Below are positions 17,441 to 26,566 of a stretch of DNA of 64,000 nucleotides, piece by piece. The position numbers and the translations under genes are program-made. Positions within the stretch are counted from its first letter, which is position 1, and each line of letters starts with the position of its first letter. Source of the stretch: GCA-2401735 sp051252095 (GTDB lineage Bacteria > Pseudomonadota > Gammaproteobacteria > Burkholderiales > Methylophilaceae). The stretch spans positions 1 through 64,000 of the forward strand of contig JBPOFK010000011.1 of NCBI GenBank assembly GCA_051252095.1, in the 5' to 3' direction. The notes under the pieces are model-generated. The model was not told the origin of the DNA and made no database searches. It worked only from the letters and a program-made list of their open reading frames with translations.

Positions 17441-18571
17441 ATGGCTGACAAAAGAGATTATTACGAAGTATTAGGCGTTAATAAAGATGCCTCGGAAGAG
17501 GAAATTAAAAAATCTTATCGCAAATTAGCGATGAAATATCATCCTGATCGCAACCCAGACAACGCAAAAGCAGAAGAGCAGTTTAAAGAAGCTAAAGAAG
17601 CTTACGAAATACTATCGGACAGCCAAAAGCGTGCTGCGTATGATCAGTATGGACATGCTGGCGTTGACCCAAGCATGGGAGGCGGTGCTGGCGGTTTTAG
17701 CGGAGGTGGCTTTAATGATGCCTTCGGCGATATATTTGGCGATATATTTGGTGGCGGTCGTGGTCAACAGCGCTCAAATGTGTATCGCGGTGCCGATTTA
17801 CGATACAACATGGAAGTGTCATTAGAACAGGCAGCTAAAGGTACTGAAACTAAAATCCGAATACCAGTCATGTCATCATGCGACACCTGTAAAGGTTCTG
17901 GTGCAAAACCTGGCAAATCAGCTTCGACATGCGGCACCTGTGGTGGCCATGGTCAAGTTCGTATGCAACAAGGTTTTTTCTCTGTTCAGCAAACCTGTCC
18001 TAAATGTCATGGCACAGGAAAAACCATCGCAAAAGCAGATGAATGTACAACATGTCATGGCGATGGTAGAGTCAAACAACATAAAACCTTATCTGTAAAA
18101 ATCCCTGCAGGTGTGGATGAGGGTGATCGTATTCGCTTATCTGGCGAAGGAGAAGCAGGCGTCAATGGTGGTCCAACAGGTGACTTATATGTCGTCATTC
18201 ATCTTAAACGTCATGAAATATTTGAAAGAGATGGCGGCAATTTACATTGTGAAATGCCAATCAGTTTCACGACAGCAGCATTGGGTGGAGAAATTGAAGT
18301 GCCAACCCTTGGTGGCTCAGCAAAAATGAAAGTGCCCGCAGAAACACAAACAAGTGCTGTATTTAGGTTGCGTGGTAAAGGAATCAAGCCGCTTCGTTCA
18401 AGTGATTATGGTGATTTAATGGTACATGTCGTGGTTGAAACACCCGTAAAACTTACCGAGAAACAAAAAAGTTTATTACATGAATTTGAATCAAGTACAC
18501 AAGCAGATGCTGGCAAACATAGTCCGAGAAATAAAAGCTGGCTAGACAAAGCGAAAGCTTTTTTTGAATAA
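17441..18571 (+). CDS. dnaJ: Chaperone DnaJ (Hsp40)
   Basis: A 376-aa type I J-protein with all domains in order. The J domain carries HPD at 34-36 (KYHPDRNPD). A Gly/Phe-rich linker follows (about 76-110, GGGAGGFSGGGF). The zinc-finger domain has four CxxCxGxG repeats (CDTCKGSG, CGTCGGHG, CPKCHGTG, CTTCHGDG). The C-terminal substrate domains come last. It stimulates DnaK ATPase and delivers substrates. It is third in the grpE-dnaK-dnaJ cluster and ends at a strong bidirectional-type hairpin. Confidence 0.98.
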   Translation: MADKRDYYEVLGVNKDASEEEIKKSYRKLAMKYHPDRNPDNAKAEEQFKEAKEAYEILSDSQKRAAYDQYGHAGVDPSMGGGAGGFSGGGFNDAFGDIFGDIFGGGRGQQRSNVYRGADLRYNMEVSLEQAAKGTETKIRIPVMSSCDTCKGSGAKPGKSASTCGTCGGHGQVRMQQGFFSVQQTCPKCHGTGKTIAKADECTTCHGDGRVKQHKTLSVKIPAGVDEGDRIRLSGEGEAGVNGGPTGDLYVVIHLKRHEIFERDGGNLHCEMPISFTTAALGGEIEVPTLGGSAKMKVPAETQTSAVFRLRGKGIKPLRSSDYGDLMVHVVVETPVKLTEKQKSLLHEFESSTQADAGKHSPRNKSWLDKAKAFFE

Positions 18572-18584
18572 CCCTCTACCTAAT

Positions 18585-18617
18585 AAAAAATCGTCGCTAA
18601 TTAACGACGATTTTTTT
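18585..18617 (+). terminator. Rho-independent terminator after dnaJ
   Basis: The stem AAAAAATCGTCG (18585-18596) pairs with CGACGATTTTTT (18605-18616) over an 8-nt loop, and a T-run follows. Confidence 0.85.
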
Positions 18618-18708
18618 ATTACTTTACAAATCAGTTACATATAAGTCATCAAACTGCAACATGTACTTGTTATAGTATTTACTCTTTCAACAGAAGAGGA
18701 GACTAAAA

Positions 18709-19059
18709 ATGAATCAAAAGTTCATTCAAAGTGCAGTACTAGGTGGTTTAATGTTTGGCGTCCTTGCCTTCGGCAATTTTGACGCGAATGCTAATGGCTT
18801 CAATAAAAAAGTAAACAAGAATGGTGAAGTTGTTTCAGCTAACCAGTTTTATGACATGCTTGACCACACAAGCTCTAAAGAAGTAGCGGTTACGTTTGGG
18901 TTACCCGACACAATCTCTACGCTTAACGATGCTGAAGGTTCTCAAGCTGGCGTAGTTTGGACGTATAAGAACGCTGTTGCTAAAAACAGTAAAGAAATGG
19001 ATGCAAACTTTGTGTTTGTAGCTGGTCAGTTCAAATACGTTACTTTATCTAACAGCTAA
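18709..19059 (+). CDS. Small exported protein, BamE/SmpA-like (hypothetical)
   Basis: A 116-aa protein with a Sec signal peptide (MNQKFIQSAV...FGNFDANA, cleavage likely after ANA at about residue 28) and no lipobox. The mature part reads YDMLDHTSSKEVAVTFGLPDTISTLND...GVVWTYKN...FVFVAGQFKYVTLS. This has the 'helix, lG-Pd, W-Y, f-F--gk' rhythm of BamE/SmpA-like domains, which bind in the periplasm. The similarity is by pattern only and the function is unknown. GAGGAG precedes the ATG, and it has its own terminator, so it is a monocistronic gene. Confidence 0.75.
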   Translation: MNQKFIQSAVLGGLMFGVLAFGNFDANANGFNKKVNKNGEVVSANQFYDMLDHTSSKEVAVTFGLPDTISTLNDAEGSQAGVVWTYKNAVAKNSKEMDANFVFVAGQFKYVTLSNS

Positions 19060-19076
19060 ATACTGTTTAACAACAA

Positions 19077-19115
19077 ATAAAAGCCTGTTCCTCCCTGTAC
19101 AGGCTTTTATTTTAT
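19077..19115 (+). terminator. Rho-independent terminator after the small exported protein
   Basis: A perfect 12-bp stem (ATAAAAGCCTGT 19077-19088 with ACAGGCTTTTAT 19099-19110), 10-nt loop, then TTTAT. Confidence 0.85.
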
Positions 19116-19152
19116 CTAAATTTCTCTATATCCATCCACAATTCCGGAAAAC

Positions 19153-19401
19153 TTAATTTTCTAATTGATTTTTTATTGCGAGCAGTTCGTCTTCCGAGTC
19201 AGTATAGTCTTCATACTGTTGACTATTGGTTCTTTGATACCAATACTTACTATTCCATTCATCGCCTTCTATTTTATGCAATACAGCATGTATCCAATTG
19301 GCATAATGATCAGAAAAGTCCTGAACAATTTTATGCGACGTATCCCATTCACCATCTAATGCAAGTTGAACCGCTCGTTTAAGATGTTCGATATTGTCCA
19401 T
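19153..19401 (-). CDS. Small conserved hypothetical protein (82 aa)
   Basis: An 82-aa soluble, acidic, mostly helical protein with no signal or membrane segment. The middle reads DGEWDTSHKIVQDFSDHYANWIHAVLHKIEGDEWNSKYWYQR, rich in Trp, His and Tyr. The run 'A-W-IHA-LH-IEGD---N--YWY-R' looks like a conserved core and resembles a small uncharacterised family seen in several proteobacteria. The function is unknown. It lies 11 bp downstream of gloA on the same strand and probably shares its transcript with the gloA-ferredoxin-coaD-rsmD run. Confidence 0.7.
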   Translation of the reverse strand: MDNIEHLKRAVQLALDGEWDTSHKIVQDFSDHYANWIHAVLHKIEGDEWNSKYWYQRTNSQQYEDYTDSEDELLAIKNQLEN

Positions 19402-19412
19402 AATTACTTGTT

Positions 19413-19820
19413 CTAGATATCTTTAGGGTAGGTTATGGTACCTTTTTGAATAAACTCAATCTTATAGCCATCAGGGTCTTCTACAAAAGCGATCACAATC
19501 GTGCCATGTTTCATCGGGCCTGCTTCGCGAATCACCTTGCCTCCTTTTGATTTAACTTTATCGCAAGCCACATAGGCATCATCTACTTCAATCGCAATAT
19601 GCCCATAACCGTTCCCCATGTCATATTGGCTTGTGCCATAGTTATAAGTTAGCTCTATCACAGTATGATCATATTCATTACCGTAACCCACAAATGCTAA
19701 TGTAAACTCACCATCTGGATAATCATGTTGCCTAATTAACTTCATCCCTAGTACGCCAGTATAAAAATCAATTGAACGTTGTAAATCACCTACGCGCAAC
19801 ATGGTATGTAGCATCCGCAT
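19413..19820 (-). CDS. gloA: Lactoylglutathione lyase (glyoxalase I)
   Basis: A 135-aa vicinal-oxygen-chelate metalloenzyme that converts the methylglyoxal-glutathione hemithioacetal to S-lactoylglutathione. Metal ligands are in place: His5 (MLHTMLRVGDL), Glu57 (VIELTYNYG), His75 (GYGHIAIEVDD) and Glu123 (YKIEFIQ). The opening RMLHTMLRVGDLQRSIDFYTGVLGM is the bacterial Ni2+-type GlxI signature. The length is normal (about 135 aa). It is in a minus-strand run with the ferredoxin, coaD and rsmD. Confidence 0.97.
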   Translation of the reverse strand: MRMLHTMLRVGDLQRSIDFYTGVLGMKLIRQHDYPDGEFTLAFVGYGNEYDHTVIELTYNYGTSQYDMGNGYGHIAIEVDDAYVACDKVKSKGGKVIREAGPMKHGTIVIAFVEDPDGYKIEFIQKGTITYPKDI

Positions 19821-19830
19821 GTATCTTCTC

Positions 19831-20079
19831 CTATTTTTCTATCATTCGTTTAAATTTTTCAAACAGTTGTTCTTTTGTTTCAACCACATCGGGGTTCATT
19901 GGTATGCAATCAATCGGACACACAGAAACACACTGTGGTTCATCAAAATGTCCTACACATTCAGTGCAAAGACTTGGCTCAATTTCGTAAATTTCTTGTC
20001 CTTGATAGATTGCTTCATTTGGACAAACGGGTTCGCAAACATCACAATTAATACATTCATCGGTAATCATTAATGCCAT
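19831..20079 (-). CDS. YfhL-family 4Fe-4S dicluster ferredoxin
   Basis: An 82-aa ferredoxin. Cluster one uses the CINCDVCEPVCPNEAI motif (Cys9, 12, 15, with Cys19 shared as CP). Cluster two uses CTECVGHFDEPQCVSVCPIDCI, with the longer insertion between the second and third Cys that marks the YfhL/Fdx (Alvin-type) group. It carries electrons in the cytosol; the partner enzyme is unknown. It is four bases downstream of coaD, and the coaD-ferredoxin pairing is common in betaproteobacteria. Confidence 0.95.
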   Translation of the reverse strand: MALMITDECINCDVCEPVCPNEAIYQGQEIYEIEPSLCTECVGHFDEPQCVSVCPIDCIPMNPDVVETKEQLFEKFKRMIEK

Positions 20080-20082
20080 GCG

Positions 20083-20571
20083 TTATTGTTGCCCTAATTT
20101 TTGTTTAATCGCATTTTCTACATTTTGCGAAACAAATTGGTTAACATCACCACCTAGTTTTGCCACCTCCCTGACCAAACTAGATGATACAAACATGTAT
20201 TCTTCCGATGGTGTCATAAATAGCGTTTCCAATTTGGGGTAGAGCTTACGATTCATCCCAGCAAGCTGAAACTCATATTCAAAATCACTGGCTGCCCGCA
20301 AACCCCTAATAACCATTTGCGCGCCCTGCTCTTGTACAAACTGCATCAATAATCCACTAAAACCAACCACTTTGATATTAGTTGCATTAAATGTCTGTTT
20401 TGCTAGTGCCACTCGCTCTTCAAGACTAAACCATGTGTTTTTATTAGTGCTTCCTGCAACCGCTACGATGACCTCATCGAACAACCCTGCTGCACGACAT
20501 ACGATGTCTTCATGCCCAAATGTAATGGGATCAAAAGTGCCTGGGTAAACTGCAATACGGGTTTTACTCAT
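20083..20571 (-). CDS. coaD: Phosphopantetheine adenylyltransferase
   Basis: A 162-aa nucleotidyltransferase making dephospho-CoA from ATP and 4'-phosphopantetheine, the fourth step of CoA synthesis. Key motifs are YPGTFDPITFGHEDIV (T/HxGH, residues 9-24), GLRAASDFEYEFQLAGMNR (about 88-106) and EYMFVSSSLVREVAKLGGDV (SSLVRE, about 124-143). The length is typical (about 160-165 aa). It lies 12 bp downstream of rsmD. Confidence 0.97.
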   Translation of the reverse strand: MSKTRIAVYPGTFDPITFGHEDIVCRAAGLFDEVIVAVAGSTNKNTWFSLEERVALAKQTFNATNIKVVGFSGLLMQFVQEQGAQMVIRGLRAASDFEYEFQLAGMNRKLYPKLETLFMTPSEEYMFVSSSLVREVAKLGGDVNQFVSQNVENAIKQKLGQQ

Positions 20572-20583
20572 GTTGATGCCTCT

Positions 20584-21132
20584 CTATTTGACGCATTTTA
20601 ACAAATGATAATACACATTGCCTGCTTTACCGTGTTTAACCACTTCCCACTGCTCATTTGTTTGTAATGGATACTCAGCCTCGGCATACAAAATACCATG
20701 CTCACTTAAGTGAGCTCCCATGATAGGCAGCAGCTTTTCCATCCACTGTTTTTGATAGGGGGGATCACAAAAAATCAAGTCAAAAGCTTGATCACTAGAT
20801 GCCAAAAACTGCATGGCATCGGTATTTAAAATCTCGCAGTTCTCTGCCTTAAGCAATCCTTGATTTTGTTTTAACATAATTGCTACTGGTTTTGCATACT
20901 CTACCATCGTAACGTGCTTGGCATTGCGTGATAATGCCTCAAAGCCCATGACACCGGTGCCCGCAAATAAATCCAAACAGACTTTGCCCGTTAAATCCTG
21001 TCCAAGCCAATTAAACACTGTTTGCCGAACGCGCTCTGGTGTTGGCCGCAACCCAGCAGCATCAGGGAATTTCAATAGGCGGCTACGCCAAACCCCAGCA
21101 TTGATTCGTACTGTATTTTGATGTTTACTCAA
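20584..21132 (-). CDS. rsmD: 16S rRNA m2G966 methyltransferase
   Basis: A 182-aa SAM-dependent methyltransferase acting on guanine 966 of 16S rRNA. It has the N-terminal RINAGVWRSRLLKFP...LRPTPERVRQTVFNWL signature, SAM motif I CLDLFAGTGVMGFEALSR (about 52-69) and the catalytic DLIFCDPPYQK (DPPY, about 119-129). It heads the minus-strand run rsmD-coaD-ferredoxin-gloA-82-aa gene. In many proteobacteria rsmD is adjacent to ftsY and M16 peptidase genes, as seen just to the right here. Confidence 0.97.
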   Translation of the reverse strand: MSKHQNTVRINAGVWRSRLLKFPDAAGLRPTPERVRQTVFNWLGQDLTGKVCLDLFAGTGVMGFEALSRNAKHVTMVEYAKPVAIMLKQNQGLLKAENCEILNTDAMQFLASSDQAFDLIFCDPPYQKQWMEKLLPIMGAHLSEHGILYAEAEYPLQTNEQWEVVKHGKAGNVYYHLLKCVK

Positions 21133-21249
21133 TATTTATTGCCTAAAAATGATAACTGGCACATTAGCAAATCGGTATTAAAATAGCAAAGTATGTACTA
21201 AGGACAACTTAGTTTTTTGTCGACATCTTTACATTAACGGGAGAAGAGT

Positions 21250-21783
21250 TTGGCATCTGCATTTGCACATATCGCAATTCCTGCTGTAATTTATATAGCA
21301 TTTAAAAGTAATGCTGTTAATTATAAGCTATGCTTATTGGCAGCAGTATTATCGGTTTTACCAGATACAGATGTAATTGCATTTCACTATGGCATTCCTT
21401 ATGAATCACCTTGGGGACATCGTGGATTCACTCACTCCTTGGCTTTTGCCGCTTTGATTGCTGGGCTGTGTATGTTCCTTGCCACACCGCTTCGCTCATC
21501 AAAACATACTGTTTTTATAGTTTGCTTTATTGCTTGTGCATCACATGCGCTTCTAGATGCATTGACTAATGGCGGCCTTGGTGTTGCCATTGCGTGGCCA
21601 TTTAATGATTACCGTTACTTTTTGCCTTTTAGACCCATTGAAGTATCCCCCATCGGCGCTAAAGCATTTTTTAGCGAATGGGGGCTTAAGGTTATCTACT
21701 CTGAGCTATTATGGGTTTTTCTACCAGCAGCAGGTGTGTCATTAACTGCTTTATTCATCAGACGTTGCGCAGACAATGACTGA
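21250..21783 (+). CDS. YdjM/DUF457-type membrane metal-dependent hydrolase
   Basis: A 177-aa membrane protein with about four hydrophobic helices and the family signature HRGFTHSL (about residues 57-64). DTDVIAFHYGIP (about 39-50) precedes it and SHALLDALTNGG (about 97-108) follows, giving conserved His/Asp residues at the membrane face. The family (membrane-bound metal-dependent hydrolase; E. coli YdjM is the named relative) has no fixed biochemical role. The start is TTG at 21250, chosen because GGGAGAAG lies right before it and no upstream ATG is in frame. It stands alone between divergent and convergent neighbours. Confidence 0.85.
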   Translation: MASAFAHIAIPAVIYIAFKSNAVNYKLCLLAAVLSVLPDTDVIAFHYGIPYESPWGHRGFTHSLAFAALIAGLCMFLATPLRSSKHTVFIVCFIACASHALLDALTNGGLGVAIAWPFNDYRYFLPFRPIEVSPIGAKAFFSEWGLKVIYSELLWVFLPAAGVSLTALFIRRCADND

Positions 21784-21797
21784 TAATTCAAGCCAAG

Positions 21798-23099
21798 CTA
21801 GTCATTTGCGCCGACTATAACAGAGGTAAAGTGGTCTAAGTTCAATCGACGATTAAATGCATCTTTAATTTGCGCAGCGGTAACCTTGTTTACTTCTTGA
21901 TTAAAGTCATCTAGATAAGTCAATGGTAATTTATAGAAGCCAATCATAGCGACATAACCTAGTATTTCTTTATTACTATCTAAACGCATAGGAAAACCAC
22001 CTGTTATATTTGATTTAGCTGCTTTTAGCTCATCGTTAGTAATGCCGTTTGTCATAAAGCGTTTGAGCGTCTCATTGACAACTTTAAGCGCTTCACCTGC
22101 TTGTTCTTTTTTGGTTTGTAGTCCAATTTGGAATGGACCTTGTTGAGCCATCGGAATAAAGTAACTGTATACGCTGTACACTAAGCCTCGTTTTTCTCGC
22201 ACTTCTTCTGTAAGCCGTGACACAAATCCGCCACCACCTAAAATATAATTACCCACATAAAGTGGGAAGTAGTCTGCGTCGCCACGCTTGACGCCAAGAT
22301 AACCCATTAAAATGTGTGCCTGACTTGCTGGGTGTGGTATTTTTTGTTCATTCGCTACTGAGGGTAAGCTTACACTTGGCAACGCTTCAACAGCCGGTGT
22401 TTGTGGCAATCCAGCTGACACTTTGCCTGCGATAGCTTCAGCTTCTGATTTGCTAATATCACCAATGAGCACAATGGTTGCACTTTTTACACTATAAAAC
22501 TGTTGATAAAAATCCTGCATCGCTTGTCGTGAGATAGCCTTAATGGTCTCTTCTTCGCCCTCTTCCGGTAAGCCGTAAGGATGCGAACCATATAATGCCT
22601 GCATGAATGCTTTATTTACAATGCTATCAGGCTGTGTGGCAGCTTCTTGCAATCCAGCAATAATCCGTGTTTTTTCACGGGCTAATACAGCATCAGGAAA
22701 GTCTGGTTGATGCAAGACTTTATTAAATACTGTGATGGCTTTATCTTTTTCACTAGTTAAGGTTCTGAGCGTAAACGCAGCCTGATCAGCATCCACTGAT
22801 CCGCCAAATTCCGCACCAATATCTGCAAACGCATTTGTAATATCTTCTTCATTCATGCCTGCTGCACCAAGACTCATCATATGCCTTGTAACCCCCGCCA
22901 AGCCTGCTGTTGCTTTCGTGTTACGTGCACTGCCAGCAGGAAAGCCAACACTCATATCTAAAATTGGCAAATCATGATTCTCAACGAAATATACATCACT
23001 GCCCTCGACAGTCTGCCAGCGCTCAATTTTGACCGCAGCCTGACTACTCCAAGCAACGAAACCACTCAATAAAAATATACAAATACGGATTGTTTTCAT
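21798..23099 (-). CDS. M16-family peptidase-like protein (non-catalytic partner)
   Basis: A 433-aa pitrilysin-fold protein with a Sec signal peptide (MKTIRICIFLLSGFVAWSSQAA). The HxxEH zinc site is lost: the equivalent stretch reads GLAGVTRHMMSLGAAG (about 67-82). The C-terminal half keeps the R/Y substrate motif (EVREKRGLVYSVYSYF). It is probably the inactive half of a periplasmic heterodimer with the HxxEH-containing M16 gene 108 bp upstream, as in mitochondrial processing peptidase-type pairs. This loss is normal for the second gene of such pairs, so it is not a pseudogene. Confidence 0.9.
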   Translation of the reverse strand: MKTIRICIFLLSGFVAWSSQAAVKIERWQTVEGSDVYFVENHDLPILDMSVGFPAGSARNTKATAGLAGVTRHMMSLGAAGMNEEDITNAFADIGAEFGGSVDADQAAFTLRTLTSEKDKAITVFNKVLHQPDFPDAVLAREKTRIIAGLQEAATQPDSIVNKAFMQALYGSHPYGLPEEGEEETIKAISRQAMQDFYQQFYSVKSATIVLIGDISKSEAEAIAGKVSAGLPQTPAVEALPSVSLPSVANEQKIPHPASQAHILMGYLGVKRGDADYFPLYVGNYILGGGGFVSRLTEEVREKRGLVYSVYSYFIPMAQQGPFQIGLQTKKEQAGEALKVVNETLKRFMTNGITNDELKAAKSNITGGFPMRLDSNKEILGYVAMIGFYKLPLTYLDDFNQEVNKVTAAQIKDAFNRRLNLDHFTSVIVGAND

Positions 23100-23207
23100 T
23101 CTAAAACCTTAAAATAATTCCTAAAAAAGACACTACTATCATCATACAAATCGCTAACTGAGACTAAGCGAACCTCAATTAAACATAGTTCAGCTTCATG
23201 TTAACGA

Positions 23208-24581
23208 TCAATGAATGTGTGGCTGACCAGTTGGCTTAGCATCTGGGTCTATTGGCTGTGGGTCAAGCGTAGCAACAGTCATATTGTCTTTTGTTAAATA
23301 TTTTTTCGCTACAGCTTGAATTTGTTCCGAAGTGACCGCCTTAAGCTTATCTGGATACGTTTTTGATAAACGCCAGTCATATCCCATTGTCTCTAATTGC
23401 CCTATTTGCATCCCTTGATAAAACATCGAATCACGCTCATAGATATCTGCTGCAATCACAGCCGCCTTAACACGGTCAAGTTCTGTTTGCGTCACACCGT
23501 CTTTTTTAATTTTCTCTATTTCGGCAAACAATGCCTCTTCAAGTTCTTTCACTGTTGTATCCTGTGAAGGCGTGCCAACCAATTCAAATAATGACAACCT
23601 TCCTCTAGTAACACTATCGTAACCAGCGCCAGCACTCACGGCTAGTTCGGTCTCACGCACTAGTTTTTGATTTAATCTTGCTGATTTATTTCCACTTAAT
23701 ACACCAGCCAACACATCCAATGCATAGGGCTCCCAATTATTATCAGTTGCTTCTGATGCACTTGATAACGTTGGTGTATGAAAACCCATGATAATAAATG
23801 GAAGCTTTCCTGGTGCTTTAACAACTGCACGCCGCTCTCCCATCTGCTCGGGTTCAATTTGGGGCTTACGCTCAGGTAATTTATGTGGCTTTAGTTTACC
23901 AAAATATTGTTTAGCCAGCGCCAAAACCTCTTTCGCCTCCACATCACCAACGACAACAACAATTGCATTATTAGGAGCATACCAATTTTTGTACCACTCC
24001 CGCGCATCAGCTGCCGTCATGTTTTCCAAATCATTCATAAAGCCAATAACGGATCGACCATAGGGATGTGCACGAAAAGCCATGGATTGAAATTGTTCAT
24101 TAACGCGAGATTGTGGCTTGTCATCCGTACGCCAGCGTCGTTCTTCCATAACGACTTTAATTTCTTTGGCGAACTCTTCATCCGTAATTACTAAATTAGC
24201 CATACGGTCAGCTTCTAGCTTAAATGATAAGGGTAAATGTGATTTTTCTAATTGCTGAAAATAACAGGTAAAATCGGCACCAGTAAAGGCATTCTCTTTA
24301 CCACCTACCTCAGCAATTAAGCGAGAAAACTGTCCAGGCTTAAGCGTTTTTGTGCCTTTAAACATCATATGTTCCAAAACATGTGCGACGCCTGTTTTAC
24401 CATTCACTTCATCCAAACTTCCTGCGCGATACCAAACCTGAGACACAACCACAGGTGACCGATGATCTTCTTTAACTATTAACTTAAGACCATTGTCCAG
24501 TTTAAACTCCTGTACTGGGGCTTCTGCAAAAACATTGCTTGCGCTAGCCACCAATAATAAACATAACACTCTAATCAACAA
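23208..24581 (-). CDS. M16-family zinc metallopeptidase (catalytic)
   Basis: A 457-aa periplasmic pitrilysin-family peptidase with a Sec signal peptide ending at about Ala19. The inverted zinc motif is intact: His67-Val-Leu-Glu70-His71 in GVAHVLEHMMFKG, with the downstream helix containing the third ligand Glu (EIKVVMEERRWR, about 140-151). The likely role is cleavage of periplasmic peptides or proteins together with its non-catalytic partner downstream. It is divergent from ftsY across a 241-bp gap. The M16 pair next to ftsY is a recurrent arrangement in beta- and gammaproteobacteria. Confidence 0.93.
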   Translation of the reverse strand: MLIRVLCLLLVASASNVFAEAPVQEFKLDNGLKLIVKEDHRSPVVVSQVWYRAGSLDEVNGKTGVAHVLEHMMFKGTKTLKPGQFSRLIAEVGGKENAFTGADFTCYFQQLEKSHLPLSFKLEADRMANLVITDEEFAKEIKVVMEERRWRTDDKPQSRVNEQFQSMAFRAHPYGRSVIGFMNDLENMTAADAREWYKNWYAPNNAIVVVVGDVEAKEVLALAKQYFGKLKPHKLPERKPQIEPEQMGERRAVVKAPGKLPFIIMGFHTPTLSSASEATDNNWEPYALDVLAGVLSGNKSARLNQKLVRETELAVSAGAGYDSVTRGRLSLFELVGTPSQDTTVKELEEALFAEIEKIKKDGVTQTELDRVKAAVIAADIYERDSMFYQGMQIGQLETMGYDWRLSKTYPDKLKAVTSEQIQAVAKKYLTKDNMTVATLDPQPIDPDAKPTGQPHIH

Positions 24582-24822
24582 TTTATTTTTCTCCAGTTTT
24601 TTAATGGTATTCTCTTGCTTAAATATGAACCAACTCTACTAATACAGTCATCTGACCAACAACATCAATAGCAAGTTCACTGCTAGATGCCTACATTTAA
24701 TGCTTTCCATCTAAAGCTAATTTACACTAATTTTATCCAAATCACCTATAATCACACTATACAAATGATTATTTAGCCAATAATTTAGGCTCAAGTTAGC
24801 GAAACTCTAGAAAATAGTATCT

Positions 24823-25857
24823 ATGTTTGATTTTTTCAAAAAAAACAAAACGCCTGACCCAGAACAAAAAGCGCCGGAAAGTAATGATGCAGACCATATC
24901 CAAGATATTGATGCGCCAGGCAACCTTCCCGCTGTTGAAGATAAGAAAACCAGTCTTGCAGAACGCTTAAAAGCAGGGCTAAGCAAGACAAGACAACATT
25001 TAGGTGGTCAATTAAGCAGCCTTTTTAACGGTGGCAAAATTGATGAAGAAACCTACGAAGAGTTAGAATCTATTTTACTAACTTCTGATATAGGTGTAGC
25101 AGCTACCCAAAAATTATTGGATGCCCTTAAGACACGGGTAAAAAAAGAACGTCTAGAAGACACTGCCGCATTAAAAGAGGCACTAAAGTCAGAGCTTTTA
25201 GTTATCTTAAACCCACTTGAAGCTGCTCTAGAAACAAATGCTCATCAGCCTTTTGTGGTGATGCTAGCTGGCGTGAACGGTGCAGGAAAAACCACCTCTA
25301 TAGGTAAACTAGCCAAGCTATACCAAGCGCAAGGAAAGTCTGTCTTGATTGCAGCTGGCGACACTTTTAGGGCCGCAGCCAGAGAACAGTTACAAGTATG
25401 GGGAGAACGCAACAATGTTCATGTAGTCACCTCAGAAGGCGCGGATGCCGCCGCTGTAATTTTTGATGCTGTCAATTCAGCTATTGCTAAAAAAATTGAT
25501 ATTGTTATCGCTGATACAGCTGGGCGACTCCCGACACAAATGCATCTCATGGATGAAATTGCAAAGGTCAAACGCGTTATAAACAAAGCCTGCCCAGGCG
25601 CTCCCCATGAAGTAATGTTAGTCTTAGATGCTAATACAGGGCAAAATGCAGTCAGTCAAGTACAAGCTTTTGATGATGCCCTCGGTGTAACGGGTTTAAT
25701 CTTAAGCAAGCTTGATGGTACTGCCAAGGGTGGTGTGATTGCAGCAATTGCTGAAGCACGCCCGATTCCTATTCGCTTCATAGGTGTGGGTGAAGCGATT
25801 GATGACTTACGCCCTTTTAGCGCGAAAGATTTTGTCGATGCACTATTTGACAGTTAA
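24823..25857 (+). CDS. ftsY: Signal recognition particle receptor FtsY
   Basis: A 344-aa SRP receptor GTPase that docks ribosome-SRP complexes at the inner membrane. It has a short acidic A domain (about 1-45), the N domain (about 47-135) and the NG GTPase domain. G1 is AGVNGAGKTTSIGKL (about 148-162). The insertion box carries IAAGDTFRAAAREQL. G3 is DTAGRLPTQ, G4 is TGLILSKLDGTAKGG, and the end reads IGVGEAIDDLRPF. It is the first of the ftsY-ftsE-ftsX-rpoH run. Confidence 0.98.
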   Translation: MFDFFKKNKTPDPEQKAPESNDADHIQDIDAPGNLPAVEDKKTSLAERLKAGLSKTRQHLGGQLSSLFNGGKIDEETYEELESILLTSDIGVAATQKLLDALKTRVKKERLEDTAALKEALKSELLVILNPLEAALETNAHQPFVVMLAGVNGAGKTTSIGKLAKLYQAQGKSVLIAAGDTFRAAAREQLQVWGERNNVHVVTSEGADAAAVIFDAVNSAIAKKIDIVIADTAGRLPTQMHLMDEIAKVKRVINKACPGAPHEVMLVLDANTGQNAVSQVQAFDDALGVTGLILSKLDGTAKGGVIAAIAEARPIPIRFIGVGEAIDDLRPFSAKDFVDALFDS

Positions 25858-25897
25858 ACTATAATACATACATGGTTCAGATAAGCTATTACCCGCT

Positions 25898-26566
25898 ATG
25901 ATTGTTTTAGACAATGTGACAAAACGCTATCCTGGTAGCCAAGAAGCCTTAAGTAATGCAAGCTTTACTATTGAGCAAGGTGAAATGGTTTATGTCACAG
26001 GACACTCGGGGGCAGGTAAAAGCACGCTGTTAAAAATGATAGCCGCTATTGAGCGTCCCACCAGTGGCACTGTACTCATTAACAATCAAAACGTCAGTAA
26101 ACTACGTGCATCAGCACTGCCATATATCCGGCGGAAATTTGGTCTTGTTTTTCAAGACCACAAGCTACTTTATGATCGCAATTGTTATCACAATGTGGCA
26201 TTACCTTTAGCTATCAATGGTATTACAGGCCTGGATGCTGGCAAACGCATTCGTGCCGCTTTAGATAAAGTTGGATTACTAAACAAAGAAAAAGCCATGC
26301 CAATTACTTTATCAGGAGGAGAGCAGCAACGTTTAGCCATTGCACGTGCTGTCGTCTCGCGGCCTTCAATTCTTATTGCAGATGAACCGACTGGCAATTT
26401 AGATAAAAATTATGCAGACGATATTTTATCTCTCTTTAGTGCATTCCAACAGGTGGGGGCAACCGTGATCATTGCTACGCACGATGCGCTGGGCACTGCT
26501 AGTAAACAGCATAAAATATTACATTTAGACCACGGCAGACTGACACAACCTGAGGTGTCTGCATGA
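25898..26566 (+). CDS. ftsE: Cell-division ATP-binding protein FtsE
   Basis: A 222-aa ABC ATPase that, with FtsX, regulates peptidoglycan hydrolases at the division septum. Walker A is GHSGAGKST (35-43), the Q-loop is VFQDHKLLYDR, the signature is LSGGEQQRLAIARA (about 137-150) and Walker B is ILIADEPTGNLD. The H-loop is IIATHDA. It overlaps ftsX by four bases (ATGA), indicating translational coupling. Confidence 0.98.
   Translation: MIVLDNVTKRYPGSQEALSNASFTIEQGEMVYVTGHSGAGKSTLLKMIAAIERPTSGTVLINNQNVSKLRASALPYIRRKFGLVFQDHKLLYDRNCYHNVALPLAINGITGLDAGKRIRAALDKVGLLNKEKAMPITLSGGEQQRLAIARAVVSRPSILIADEPTGNLDKNYADDILSLFSAFQQVGATVIIATHDALGTASKQHKILHLDHGRLTQPEVSA

Noticed and set aside
21798..23099. 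The second M16 peptidase as a broken gene because HxxEH is missing
   Set aside because: It is full length with a signal peptide and an intact R/Y motif; non-catalytic M16 partners are normal in such pairs.
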